Positions 50,928 through 59,854 of a stretch of DNA of 64,000 bases are shown piece by piece. A program made the translations under genes and the position numbers. Source of the DNA: Micromonospora sp. RHAY321 (GTDB lineage Bacteria > Actinomycetota > Actinomycetes > Mycobacteriales > Micromonosporaceae); contig NZ_JAMHIW010000005.1 in NCBI RefSeq assembly GCF_023896955.1, positions 1-64,000 on the forward strand. The letters are read 5' to 3'. The notes below the pieces were generated by a model. It made no database searches. It saw only the letters and a list, made by a program, of their open reading frames with translations, and was not told the origin of the DNA. Numbering within the stretch: position 1 is the first letter of the stretch; each line of letters begins with the position of its first letter.

Positions 50928-51386
50928 TCAGGCGACCTCGTCGGCCGCCGGCCGGGGCAGCATCAGGCGGGCGCCGGGGCCCTCGCCGCCTAGAGCGTCC
51001 CCGGGGTTGTAGAGGGTGCAGCGCTGCATGGACAGGCAGCCGCAGCCGATACAGCCGTCGAGGTCGTCGCGGAGCTTGCTGAGCAGCCGGATCTTCTCGT
51101 CCAGCCGGCCCCGCCAACTGGCGGAGAGCCGCGCCCAGTCCTGAGGGCTGGGGGTGCGGGCGTCGGGCAGCGATTCCAGTGCCGCGCGGATCTCGTCCAG
51201 GGAGACGCCGACCTGCTGGGAGATCCGGATGAAGGCGACCCGCCGCAGTTCGGCGCGGGCGTACCGGCGCTGGTTGCCGCCGGTGCGGTCGGCGCGGATC
51301 AGACCGAGTCGCTCGTAGTAGCGCAGCGCCGACGGCGCGACGCCGGAGCGGACGGACAGCTCGCCGATCGTCAGGGATTCCTGCAT
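50928..51386 (-). CDS. soxR: Redox-sensitive regulator SoxR
   Basis: A 152-residue MerR-family sensor. The winged helix is LTIGELSVRSGVAPSALRYY with GLIRADRTGGNQRRY, then a dimerisation helix. The [2Fe-2S] cluster motif C-x2-C-x-C-x5-C is complete at Cys112, 115, 117 and 123 (CIGCGCLSMQRC). Oxidation of the cluster by redox-cycling drugs activates target promoters. In actinomycetes SoxR responds to endogenous pigments and quinones. ATG 51386 is preferred over GTG 51389. A perfect 30-base palindrome lies nine bases upstream. Confidence 0.94.
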   Translation of the reverse strand: MQESLTIGELSVRSGVAPSALRYYERLGLIRADRTGGNQRRYARAELRRVAFIRISQQVGVSLDEIRAALESLPDARTPSPQDWARLSASWRGRLDEKIRLLSKLRDDLDGCIGCGCLSMQRCTLYNPGDALGGEGPGARLMLPRPAADEVA

Positions 51387-51394
51387 CACCGGGT

Positions 51395-51424
51395 CCTTGA
51401 GTTGAAGTCGACTTCAACTCAAGG
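51395..51424. promoter_or_regulatory. Perfect 30-bp palindrome, candidate SoxR box
   Basis: The half CCTTGAGTTGAAGTC is followed by its exact reverse complement. It lies between the soxR start and the end of the upstream glycosyltransferase gene. The central TTGAAGTCGACTTCAA and outer TTGAG/CTCAA arms fit a MerR-type operator controlling soxR itself. Confidence 0.7.
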
Positions 51425-51450
51425 CTATCCGGCTGGCGCGAGGACCGTCG

Positions 51451-52167
51451 TCAGCGGGCGGACGGGACGGGACGACGGCGTGCGCGCTCCCGGCCGAGGA
51501 TCCAGATCGCCTCGACGCCGTCCTTCCAGGTGATCTTCTTGCCCTCTTCCCGGCCACGCGCGCGGTAGCTGATCGGCACCTCGTACGGGCGGATGCGGCG
51601 GCGCAGCAGCTTGCCGGTCACCTCGGCCTCCATGCCGAAGCCACGCGAGCGCACCTCCAGCGACCGGTAGAGCGCCACCGGCATCAGCTTGAAGCAGGTC
51701 TCCAGGTCGCCGATGTACGAGTTGAACAGGACGTTCGCCGCCATCGTGACGCCCTTGTTGCCCATCACGTACCAGAAGCTGTAGGCGCTGTGGCTGCCGA
51801 AGGTGCGATTGCCGTAGACCACCGTGGCCCGCCCGTCGAGCACCGGGTCGAGCAGCTTGGGGATGTCCTGCGGGTCGTACTCCAGGTCGGCGTCGAGGAT
51901 GACCATGTAGTCGCCCTCCGCGCTGTCGACCGCCGTCTTGATGGCCGCACCCTTGCCGGCGTTGCGCTGGTGGGTGATGACCCGCAGGCGGGCGTCGTCG
52001 GCGCGACCGAGGATTTCGCCGGTGCCGTCACGGCTGCCGTCGTCGACCACCACGAGCTCGATCTCGCACGGATAGTCCACCGCCAATGCCTGCTTGAGGG
52101 CATCCGCGATGCGATCTTCCTCGTTGTAGACCGGCATGAGGATCGAGAGCTTCACGGGAATCTCCAC
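51451..52167 (-). CDS. Family 2 glycosyltransferase (polyprenyl-phosphate type)
   Basis: A 238-residue GT-A enzyme. LSILMPVYNEEDRIADALKQ opens it, VVVDDGSRDGT follows, the metal site is DADLE in VILDADLEYDP, and CFKLMPVALYRSLEVRSRGF is typical of dolichol/polyprenyl-phosphate mannose or glucose synthases. No membrane helices, so it works at the inner face of the membrane. GTG 52167 or GTG 52155 is the start. It could supply lipid-linked sugar to GT-C enzymes such as those at 44661 and 52279 (inference). Confidence 0.85.
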   Translation of the reverse strand: MEIPVKLSILMPVYNEEDRIADALKQALAVDYPCEIELVVVDDGSRDGTGEILGRADDARLRVITHQRNAGKGAAIKTAVDSAEGDYMVILDADLEYDPQDIPKLLDPVLDGRATVVYGNRTFGSHSAYSFWYVMGNKGVTMAANVLFNSYIGDLETCFKLMPVALYRSLEVRSRGFGMEAEVTGKLLRRRIRPYEVPISYRARGREEGKKITWKDGVEAIWILGRERARRRPVPSAR

Positions 52168-52278
52168 GGTGGCGACAACACGTCGGGCATAGCCTAGCCT
52201 GGCTGGTCAGCCCGACGCGTGCCGCACCGTCGGGCGGCCGGCGTGGCGGGTCCAGCGCGATGGTGTTTACTTCCCGCC

Positions 52279-54456
52279 ATGTCGGCTGCCGGCTCTCTGC
52301 TCGCGGTGGTGCCCGCCGCCGCGGTGCTCCTGCTCACCGTCGCGACGAGGCCGGTCGGCGCCGTGGCGCCGTTGCGGCTCGCCGTGGTGCGTTCCGCCCT
52401 GCTCACCGGCGTGTACGCGGTGCTCGTCGTCGAGGTGCTCGGCGCGCTGCACGCCCTCACCCGACCCGCGTTCGTCGCCGCCTGGCTGCTTCTCCTGGCC
52501 GGCGCGGCCACGGCAGCGAGGCTGCGGTGGCGTCGGAGGGCGCGGCCCACACAGCCGCCGGCCGCGGCGCCGCGCCCGGTGCCGGTCGGCGCCGGGGTGT
52601 CCGCCGGAACCGGCCTGGAACCGGCCGCCCCGATCGCCGACGGTGCCGGGGTCGGGCACGACCCCGCGCCGGTCCGCGCCGGCCTGCTCGCCAGGGCGGC
52701 CGACGCCTGGCGTACGGCGGGTCGCGGTGAACGGCTGCTCGCTGGCACGGTCGGCGGGCTGGTCCTGCTGGAGCTGCTGGTCGCGCTGCTGGCCGAACCG
52801 AACAACTTCGACTCGCAGACGTACCACCTGCCCAAGGTGGAGCACTGGGTGGCGCAGGGCGACCTGGACTTCTGGCCCACCGCCATCCACCGGCAGGTGA
52901 CCATCCCGCCCGGAGCCGAGTATCTGCTGCTGCACCTGCGGCTGCTCACCGGCGGGGACCAACTGCACAACCTGGTGCAGTGGGCGGCCGGGGTGGTCTG
53001 CCTGCTGGTGGCCGCCCGGATCACCGCGCAGCTCGGAGGCGGCCGGCGGGCACAGTTGATCACAGCGTTCGTGGTGGCCAGCACGCCGATGGTGGTGCTG
53101 CAGGCGACGAGCACGCAGACCGACCTGGTCTGCGCGGCGTGGGTGGCCTGCGCGGCCACGTTGGTGCTGGACGGGCTGCGCCGGCGGACCGGCTGGGGCA
53201 CCCTGCTGGGGCTGGGCGCTGCCACCGGTTTGACCGCGGTGACCAAGACCAGCGGGCTGATCGCGGTCGGCCCGCTGCTGGTGCTCTGGGGGTTGGCCCA
53301 GCTACGACTGGCCCTGACCGACACGCCGCGTGGCACGCCAGCCGCCCGCCGGCCGGCTGGCGGTCTGGCCCGTACGGTCGGCGGTTCGGTGCTGATCCTG
53401 CTGGTCGCGGCCGTGGTGGTCGGCCCGTTCCTGGCCCGGGTGACCGCCGAGTTCGGGCACCCGCTGGGGCCGCCCCGACTGCGCGAGTCGATCCCGATGG
53501 AACGGCACGATCCGCCGTCGATCCTGGTCAACGCGCTGCGGATCGGGCACACGGCGTTCGACACGCCGTTGGCACCGCTCCGCCGGGCCGGCGCCGAGGC
53601 GATCATCGGTGGCGCGGACGCGATCGGGGTCGACCCACAGGACCGGGCGATCACCTTCGGCCGGGAGATCTTTCCGGAGCCCGCCTGGTATCCGGACGAG
53701 GACCGGGTGGCGTTCCCGCTCGCCGGGGCGCTGGCACTGATCGGCGCGGTGGTGGCGCTCGCCCGGCCGCGCCGGATCGACCCCGGGCAGGCGGGGCCGC
53801 TGCGCGCGTACGCGCTGGTGGTGCTGGTCACCGTGCTGCTGCACACCTCGATGATCAAGTGGCAGCCGTGGGGGAACCGGCTGCTGCTCTACGCCCTGGT
53901 CCTCGCCGTACCGCTGGCCGGGCTCTGGCTGGACGCGCTCTTCCGCCGCCACGCCCCCGTCCCGGCAGACGGGCCCGGAACCGGCCGTGGGCGGCGGTCG
54001 GTGGCCACGCTGGCGGCGGTCACCGTGCTGGCCACGTCGGCGCTGGCCGGGGTGCTCGCGCTGTCGTACGGCTTCCCGCGCCGGCTGGTCGGCGCCGGCT
54101 CGATCTTCACCACCTCCGACTGGGACACCCGGTTCCTGCGTCGTCCCCAGTGGGCCGACGAGTTCCGTTGGGCCGCGGCGGCGGTCCGGGACAGCGGCGC
54201 CCACCGCATCGGGCTGGTGCAGCAGAACGACAACTGGGAGTACCCGTGGTGGCTGCTGTTGCGGCACCCGGACGGCCGCTCGCCGGAGCTGGTGGCGTTG
54301 CAGTCGGTGCTGCCGGAGCGACCGCCGGCGGACCCCGCCTCGGTGGAGGCGATCGTCTGCACCGGCAGCCAGCCTGCGTGCGCCAAGCTGGTTCCGGCCG
54401 GCTGGCGGCTGGAGTTCCGCGGTTACGTCGGGTACGCGCTGCCACCGACCCGCTGA
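52279..54456 (+). CDS. Multi-pass membrane glycosyltransferase-like protein (GT39-like, GT-C fold)
   Basis: A 725-residue protein with about 11 or 12 membrane helices, a Pro/Ala-rich cytoplasmic linker near 100-140, and a soluble C-terminal domain. The first extracytoplasmic loop has NNFDSQTYHLPKVEHWVAQG, an Asp with neighbouring His/Glu as in GT-C acceptor sites; HTSMIKWQPWGNRLLLYALV is a conserved-looking later segment. Mannosyltransferases of the GT39 type and arabinofuranosyltransferases share this plan. ATG 52279. It is divergent from the GT2 gene at 52167. Confidence 0.72.
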   Translation: MSAAGSLLAVVPAAAVLLLTVATRPVGAVAPLRLAVVRSALLTGVYAVLVVEVLGALHALTRPAFVAAWLLLLAGAATAARLRWRRRARPTQPPAAAPRPVPVGAGVSAGTGLEPAAPIADGAGVGHDPAPVRAGLLARAADAWRTAGRGERLLAGTVGGLVLLELLVALLAEPNNFDSQTYHLPKVEHWVAQGDLDFWPTAIHRQVTIPPGAEYLLLHLRLLTGGDQLHNLVQWAAGVVCLLVAARITAQLGGGRRAQLITAFVVASTPMVVLQATSTQTDLVCAAWVACAATLVLDGLRRRTGWGTLLGLGAATGLTAVTKTSGLIAVGPLLVLWGLAQLRLALTDTPRGTPAARRPAGGLARTVGGSVLILLVAAVVVGPFLARVTAEFGHPLGPPRLRESIPMERHDPPSILVNALRIGHTAFDTPLAPLRRAGAEAIIGGADAIGVDPQDRAITFGREIFPEPAWYPDEDRVAFPLAGALALIGAVVALARPRRIDPGQAGPLRAYALVVLVTVLLHTSMIKWQPWGNRLLLYALVLAVPLAGLWLDALFRRHAPVPADGPGTGRGRRSVATLAAVTVLATSALAGVLALSYGFPRRLVGAGSIFTTSDWDTRFLRRPQWADEFRWAAAAVRDSGAHRIGLVQQNDNWEYPWWLLLRHPDGRSPELVALQSVLPERPPADPASVEAIVCTGSQPACAKLVPAGWRLEFRGYVGYALPPTR

Positions 54457-54482
54457 CGCCGCAGAGCCCACCACCACACCCG

Positions 54483-54508
54483 CCGCCCGGATCGTCCGAT
54501 CCGGGCGG
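54483..54508 (+). terminator. Terminator after the GT-C-like gene
   Basis: CCGCCCGGATC (54483-54493) pairs with 54498-54508 around a four-base loop. TTCTGC follows. It lies 26 bases after the stop. Confidence 0.55.
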
Positions 54509-54618
54509 TTCTGCATTCCGCGCGCAAGGATCCGAAGCGCATTCACATCCGTTGATCCGCACGTTACCGTCTGGTAACTCAATCGACGTCCCGCGATTGA
54601 GCCGAAAGGAGTGCGTCG

Positions 54619-56220
54619 ATGCCTGCAACCCCCGCCAGGCCCGAACGCGCGACCCGACGACGGGCACTCACCGTCGCCGTCGCCGTCGCCGCTCTCGTCC
54701 TGCCGATGCTCGCCGGACCGGCCGCCCCCGCCACCGCCGCCGACCGACCGACCGTCCAACCACTGCCCGCCAACCTGGAGGCCATCCGGGCCGCCGAGGC
54801 GACCGCCCTCTACGGCAGCCCGGCCATCCGCCCCATCGAGCAACGCCGCACCGCACTGATCACCATGGGTGACAGCGAGATCTCCGGTGAGGGCGTCGGC
54901 AACTACGTTCCCGGCACCCACCAGCCCGGCAACTGGTGCGACCGCTCGTACGACCAGGCGGTGTTCCGCACCGGCATCCCGTCGGACGCGCAGTACAACC
55001 TGGCCTGCTCCGGCGCCACCCCGTGGAACCTGATCGCCGGTGGCCCCACCCAGCACAACGAGCTGAACCAGGGCGACAACCTGGGGATCAAGGCGCGCAA
55101 CACGCACGTGAAGCTGATCTGGGTGGTGGTCGGCGCGAACGGTGACGGCACCATCCAGTTCGGCCCGGTCGCCACCGACTGCGCCATCAGCCGGGTCTTC
55201 TTCCAGGGCCCCTGCTACCCGCGCTACACCGACCAGTGGACGATCCGCACCGACGGCAGCCGCCAGGCCGTGGTCGACGCGCTCACCGACATCCGGCAGA
55301 CCATGACCAACGCCGGCTACCTGCGATCGGACTACGAGCTGGTGCTCATGTCGTACCCGAGCCCGGGCAGCCCGGACGTGGAGGACAACCCGAACTTCCC
55401 CGGCTGGTACTCCGGCGGCTGCCTGCTCTACCTGGCCGACGCGGCGTTCGCCCGCAACAAGGCGGTGCCGATGTTCGAGTCGGCGCTGCGCGCCGCGGCC
55501 ACCCAGACCGGCACCCGCTACCTGGACGCCAGCCGGCTCTTCCACGGCCACGAGGTGTGCACCGACAACACCTCCGTCCGCGGCCTCTACATCGAGGTCG
55601 GCATCTGGGACGAGAACGCGGCCCGACAGTCGTTCCACCCCAACGCCCGCGGGCACGGCATGTTCGCCCAGTGCATCACGCAGTTCTGGACCTCGGGGCA
55701 GGAGCGGGCCAGCTGCGTCGACCCGGCCAGCACCGGCGGCGGGGTGCTCTACCCGGGCCTGCTGGAGTTCAAGCAGTTGCGGAACCTTGCCACCGGCACC
55801 TGCGTCGACGGCAAGGGCTACGACTCCCGCAACGGCACCGTGCAGCAGCCGTACAGCTGCCACGGCGGGCGTAACCAGGGCTTCTGGTACGACCCGGCCC
55901 GGCGGTCGCTGCACTCGGAGCTGTCCCACGACCGGTGCCTCGACATCGCGAACGGGTCGATGACCTCCGGCACGGCGGTCAACATCTACGACTGCAACGG
56001 CAGCCCCGCCCAGCAGTTCGTCTTCGCCGGCAACCAGCTCAAGCCGGCCGCCGCCAGCAACCTCTGCGTGGCGTTCGACAACCCGTGGCTGGGCAGCCCC
56101 CGACTGCGGTTGGCCGGCTGCTCCACCAGCGCGCGGCAGCAGTGGTCGTTCGAGTCCCGGACCGCCGCCAACCCCGTCGGCTACGGTCACGACGACTTCA
56201 TCGGCTCGCGCGTCTACTGA
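54619..56220 (+). CDS. Secreted SGNH hydrolase with C-terminal ricin-type lectin domain
   Basis: A 533-residue exported enzyme. The signal peptide is about 1-41. The catalytic domain has GDSE (Ser86), CSGATPWNLI (block II), WVVVGANGDG (block III) and FHPN with His340, the SGNH-esterase set. Residues about 375-520 form a ricin B-type lectin: LRNLATGTCVDGKGYDSRNG, then DRCLDIANGSMTSGTAVNIY and QQWSFE repeats. It probably de-esterifies a polysaccharide or lipid held by the lectin part. ATG 54619. A strong terminator follows. Confidence 0.88.
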   Translation: MPATPARPERATRRRALTVAVAVAALVLPMLAGPAAPATAADRPTVQPLPANLEAIRAAEATALYGSPAIRPIEQRRTALITMGDSEISGEGVGNYVPGTHQPGNWCDRSYDQAVFRTGIPSDAQYNLACSGATPWNLIAGGPTQHNELNQGDNLGIKARNTHVKLIWVVVGANGDGTIQFGPVATDCAISRVFFQGPCYPRYTDQWTIRTDGSRQAVVDALTDIRQTMTNAGYLRSDYELVLMSYPSPGSPDVEDNPNFPGWYSGGCLLYLADAAFARNKAVPMFESALRAAATQTGTRYLDASRLFHGHEVCTDNTSVRGLYIEVGIWDENAARQSFHPNARGHGMFAQCITQFWTSGQERASCVDPASTGGGVLYPGLLEFKQLRNLATGTCVDGKGYDSRNGTVQQPYSCHGGRNQGFWYDPARRSLHSELSHDRCLDIANGSMTSGTAVNIYDCNGSPAQQFVFAGNQLKPAAASNLCVAFDNPWLGSPRLRLAGCSTSARQQWSFESRTAANPVGYGHDDFIGSRVY

Positions 56221-56233
56221 CCGACGGCTGGAA

Positions 56234-56262
56234 GGAGGGGCCCCTCGTCGAGGGGCCCCTCC
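56234..56262. terminator. Bidirectional terminator hairpin
   Basis: A perfect 13-base stem (56234-56246 and 56250-56262) with loop GTC lies between convergent stops. This GGGGCCCCTCGTCGAGGGGC form is common in Micromonospora-type genomes. Confidence 0.65.
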
Positions 56263-56265
56263 CTC

Positions 56266-56880
56266 TTACCTGGTGCGGGGGATGAGGATCAGCCGGGCCA
56301 CGCCCTTGTCGCCGTCCTTCGCGCCCGCGACGCCGAGCGTCGCGCCGACCTTCACCTCACTCGGCTGCACGGTGGCACGCCGCTCGACGACCCGCAGGTC
56401 GTCACCGAAGGTCCAGGTCATGGTGAAGCCGTCGGTGGACTTCACGGTCATCGAGTCACCGTCGATGGCGGTCACCTCGCCGCGCTGCACGGCGACGGTC
56501 TGCGTACCGCCGTCCTTGGTCTTCACCACCGCCTCACCGTGCAGGGTGTTCCTGCGCAGCAGCACCCGGGCCTGGCGGCGCTTGCGCCACTCCTCGCCGC
56601 GCTTCTGCCGCGCCTTCTCTTCCGCACTGGGGGAGGCACCGGGCGTGGCCGACCCCCCGGGCGCCGGGGTGGCCGGTGCGGCGACGGTCCGCACGTCCAG
56701 GTCGTCGGCGTCGAAGCCCATCGCGGCCAGCGCCTGGCCCTCCACGCCCATCGCCGCGGCGACCTCGACGGTCGCCTCCCGGGCGGGCTGGCTGGCCACC
56801 TCGGCCGCACCGCAGCCGCTGACACCGAGTGCGACCGCCGCGAGCAACGACGTGGTGGCGGCGAATCCCCAACGTGGCAT
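56266..56880 (-). CDS. Predicted lipoprotein with DUF5666-like beta domain
   Basis: A 204-residue exported protein. The signal peptide ends in lipobox VSGC. A helical, charged region (about 75-105, EEKARQKRGEEWRKRRQARV) precedes a beta domain: GEVTAIDGDSMTVKSTDGFT, then GATLGVAGAKDGDKGVARLI, the OB-like pattern of DUF5666 proteins. ATG 56880 follows GGGAGA. It is the third gene downstream of a response regulator and histidine kinase on the same strand (56-base gap), so it may be part of their regulon or sense an envelope signal. Confidence 0.75.
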   Translation of the reverse strand: MPRWGFAATTSLLAAVALGVSGCGAAEVASQPAREATVEVAAAMGVEGQALAAMGFDADDLDVRTVAAPATPAPGGSATPGASPSAEEKARQKRGEEWRKRRQARVLLRRNTLHGEAVVKTKDGGTQTVAVQRGEVTAIDGDSMTVKSTDGFTMTWTFGDDLRVVERRATVQPSEVKVGATLGVAGAKDGDKGVARLILIPRTR

Positions 56881-56936
56881 GGCTCTCCCTCTCGTCCGTG
56901 GAGACCCCAGCCTGCACCGCGACCACGAGCGAAGCG

Positions 56937-58421
56937 TCAGGCCGATGTTCGGGTCCGGTAAGGATCGCCGGGCAGCCGGACCGTGAAGGCCGCCCCGCCC
57001 TCCGGCGCGTGGCCCGCCACGATCTCCCCGCCGAGCCGGCGGACCAGCCCGGCGGCCAACGCCAGCCCCAACCCGCTGCCCACCTTGCGCACCCCCCGGT
57101 ACCGCTGGTGCAGCGCACCCCGCTCGAACGCCACCGCCAGGTCGTCGTCGGTGAAGCCGGGCCCGCCGTCGCGGACCTCCAGCACGCCGCCCGCGGCCGG
57201 GTCCGCGCCGGCCGCCCGGACCGCGAGCACCACCGGCGCCCCCGGGGGTACGACCCGCAGGGCGTTCTCCAGCAGCCCGTCCACCACCTGCCGGATCCGT
57301 CCCGGATCGGTGTACGCGGGCACCGGCCCGTCGGGCGTCTCCACCCGGAACGGCACTCCCACCGCCGCGCACCGGCCCGACCAGGTGGGCTCGGCGTCGA
57401 CGGCCAGCCGGACCAGGTCCACCGGCACCGGTTCGAGCGGGAAGTCAGCGGCCTCCAGTCGGGCCAGCGCCAGCAGATCCCCGATCAGCCGGTCCAGGTG
57501 CCGGGCCTCGGCCAGCACCGTCCGGCCGGTGTCGGCCGTGCCGTCCGCGTCGATCACCCCGTCGGCCAGCGCCTCGGCGTACCCCCGGATCGCGGTCAAC
57601 GGGGTCCGCAGCTCGTGCGAGACGGAGAGCAGGAACTCCCGCTGCCGGCCCTCGCTGGTGGCCAGCGCGGCGGCCAACCCGTTCAACGCCTCGGCCAGGT
57701 CGGCGACCTCGTCCGGCGACTCGACCGGCACCCGGACGGCGCGGTCACCGGCGCGCAGCCGGGCGGCGGCGGTGGCCGCGACGCGGATCGGCCGGGCCAA
57801 CCGCCGAGCCAACAGCAGCCCGGCCACCACGCCGGCGGCGAGCCCGGCCAGCAGCGGCAACCAGAGGCTGAGCAGCACCTGCCGCCACAGCCCGGTCGCC
57901 GAGGCGCGGGAGAGCACCACCCCGTTGCCGCCGGGCAGCGGCCGGCCCTCGACCAGCGCGCGCCTGCCGTTCACCGGGCGGCGGACCGACACGGTGCGGC
58001 CCTGCTCGATCCGCTGCACCACGCGGGGCGGCAGGCCCGGCCGGTCGACTGTCCCGCGCCGGATCAGGTACGCGTCGATGCCCTGGTTGCGCAGTTGCTG
58101 GATGAGCCGCTCCTCGTCGGCGGTGCGGCCCCGGTCCAGCCGTGTCCGCAGCACCTCGGCGGCGAGCCGGGCCTGCGCGGCCAGCGCCTCCTGGTCGCGT
58201 CGCTCCGCGCCCCGGATCGCCAACGGCACCGCCACGATCGCGGTGACCAGCACCGACACCAGGGCCACCGCGCAGGTGACCAGGACCGCCCGGGCGGTCA
58301 GGGTCCGGCCGAACCGGCTGCGCCGAGGCACGCCCGACGGCCGAGCGCCGATCAGTGGCAGCGCCATCGTCGGTGACTCCGGGCGCGCCGTGGGCTGTCG
58401 ACGGCCGGGGTGGTCAGGCAT
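56937..58421 (-). CDS. Sensor histidine kinase with HAMP domain
   Basis: A 494-residue kinase. Two membrane helices (about 43-70 and 182-205) bracket an extracytoplasmic sensor of about 110 residues. HAMP (about 207-258), the dimerisation helix with SVSHELRTPL (phospho-acceptor His269), and an ATPase domain with LLENALR (N box), GGPGF (G1) and GSGLGLALAAGLVRRLGG (G2) follow. It phosphorylates the response regulator encoded just upstream; ATG 58421 overlaps that stop by eight bases. The signal is unknown. Confidence 0.93.
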   Translation of the reverse strand: MPDHPGRRQPTARPESPTMALPLIGARPSGVPRRSRFGRTLTARAVLVTCAVALVSVLVTAIVAVPLAIRGAERRDQEALAAQARLAAEVLRTRLDRGRTADEERLIQQLRNQGIDAYLIRRGTVDRPGLPPRVVQRIEQGRTVSVRRPVNGRRALVEGRPLPGGNGVVLSRASATGLWRQVLLSLWLPLLAGLAAGVVAGLLLARRLARPIRVAATAAARLRAGDRAVRVPVESPDEVADLAEALNGLAAALATSEGRQREFLLSVSHELRTPLTAIRGYAEALADGVIDADGTADTGRTVLAEARHLDRLIGDLLALARLEAADFPLEPVPVDLVRLAVDAEPTWSGRCAAVGVPFRVETPDGPVPAYTDPGRIRQVVDGLLENALRVVPPGAPVVLAVRAAGADPAAGGVLEVRDGGPGFTDDDLAVAFERGALHQRYRGVRKVGSGLGLALAAGLVRRLGGEIVAGHAPEGGAAFTVRLPGDPYRTRTSA

Positions 58422-59106
58422 CGACCGCGTACCCCACACCCCGGTGGGTCCGGATCACGCTGGCCGCACCGAGCTTCGCCCGGACCTGGGCGACGTGCAC
58501 GTCGACGGTCCGGGTGCCGGCGTGCGCGGCGTAGCCCCACACTCCGGCCAGCAACTCCTCCCGGGTGAAGACCCGTCCGGGACGGGCCATCAGGTGGGCC
58601 AGCAGGTCGAACTCGGTGGAGGTGAGCTGGACCGGGGCACCGGCGGCGGTGACCGTCCGGCGGGCCGGGTCGAGCGTCACCGGGCCGACGACGCGCGGCC
58701 GGTCGGCTCCCTCCGGGCCGCCTGCGGATCGGCGCAGGACCGCGCGCACCCGGGCGACCAACTCGCGCGGACTGAACGGCTTGGTGACGTAGTCGTCGGC
58801 GCCCAACTCCAGGCCGACGATCCGGTCCACCTCGTCGTCCCGCGCGGTAAGAAAGATGACCGGGGTCCAGTCGCCGGCCTCGCGGAGCTGGCGACAGATC
58901 TCGGTGCCGGGCAGACCGGGTAGGGCGATGTCCAGGACGCAGGCCACCGGGCGGAGCCGGCGGGCGGCGCTCAGGCCGCCCGCACCGTCCCGCTCCAGGT
59001 GTACCCCGAACCCGTCGCGGGTCAGGTAGAGCCGCACCAGGTCGGCGATGGCCGGCTCGTCCTCCACCACGAGGACGAGCCCACGGTGCGGCGGCTCGAC
59101 GGTCAC
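58414..59106 (-). CDS. OmpR-family response regulator
   Basis: A 230-residue regulator. The receiver domain has VLVVEDEPA with the acidic pocket, the phosphorylated Asp59 in VLDIALPG, the Thr in LTARDDEVD, and the Lys in DDYVTKPFSPREL. The C-terminal winged helix contains LTSTEFDLLAHLMARPGRVF and RTVDVHVAQVRAKLG, ending RTHRGVGYAVDA. GTG 59106 starts it. It is translationally coupled to its histidine kinase. Confidence 0.94.
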   Translation of the reverse strand: MTVEPPHRGLVLVVEDEPAIADLVRLYLTRDGFGVHLERDGAGGLSAARRLRPVACVLDIALPGLPGTEICRQLREAGDWTPVIFLTARDDEVDRIVGLELGADDYVTKPFSPRELVARVRAVLRRSAGGPEGADRPRVVGPVTLDPARRTVTAAGAPVQLTSTEFDLLAHLMARPGRVFTREELLAGVWGYAAHAGTRTVDVHVAQVRAKLGAASVIRTHRGVGYAVDA

Positions 59107-59210
59107 CGGCCCATGATTGCCGACCCGACGGGTTCAGCGCGATCGGTGCGTGTTCGAGTTCGGTAAGGGCGACGCAAGGGTCCGTCGCGGGTGTGCGGAC
59201 CGGTCGGCTG

Positions 59211-59765
59211 TCAGCGCGCCACGGCGGGGCGGAACACGCTGGGCCGCGCGGGGGCCGGCCCGTCGCCGATGGTGGCGACGAGCCGCTCGCGGGGCGTCCG
59301 CAGGCGGGTACGGAAGGCGTGGTTGAGCAGCGCGTCGAGCTGCCACACCCGCTTCGGGTGGCTGGTACGGATCAGGAACCGCTCCCGGATCCCGTCGATC
59401 GCGGTGGCGGCCAGCTCGACCGAGTGCAGCCGCGGGTCCGGGCTCCAGGTGACGTTGCTCAGCTCGCGCAGCTCGGTGTTGAGGTGCAGACGCAGCCGGT
59501 GCAGCAGCCGGGTCTGCTGGGTCACCACCAGCCGGCGGTGGGTGAGCAGCAGCAGGTAGTCGCCGGTGACCGGACGGTCGGGGCGGCTGCAGCGGGTGAC
59601 CAGGATGGTGGCGTCACCGGAGCCGACGCAGCGCCGGAAGACCGGCATGTGCCGGCTCAGGGTCTGCACGGCCAGGCCAGCCTCGGCGGCGGCCGGGAGG
59701 AACGTTCGGGAGAAGACGTCCATGACCTGCCCAACGACCTCCCCGGCGGGGGTGACGCGGGTCAC
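59211..59765 (-). CDS. Conserved hypothetical protein
   Basis: About 184 residues, soluble. FRRCVGSGDATILVTRCSRP, then YLLLLTHRRLVVTQQTRLLH, then ELRELSNVTWSPDPRLHSVE and RVWQLDALLNHAFR give an alternating strand/helix order like a pleckstrin-homology-type (bPH or YokE-like) domain, so a membrane-associated role is possible. Family not firmly recognised. GTG 59765 is a tentative start with no clear ribosome site; ATG 59732 is an alternative. Confidence 0.55.
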   Translation of the reverse strand: MTRVTPAGEVVGQVMDVFSRTFLPAAAEAGLAVQTLSRHMPVFRRCVGSGDATILVTRCSRPDRPVTGDYLLLLTHRRLVVTQQTRLLHRLRLHLNTELRELSNVTWSPDPRLHSVELAATAIDGIRERFLIRTSHPKRVWQLDALLNHAFRTRLRTPRERLVATIGDGPAPARPSVFRPAVAR

Positions 59766-59854
59766 GTCGGTTTTTTGGAACTTCCACGCGCGGGGTCGCA
59801 CCGACTGTGCGACTTCGAGCCGACCCGCCTTCGCGGCTGGGCAGCCGACCGCCG

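Noticed and set aside
53302..56190. A 962-codon minus-strand frame
   Set aside because: It is antisense to the GT-C-like and SGNH-hydrolase genes, both with clear motifs. High GC keeps opposite frames open.
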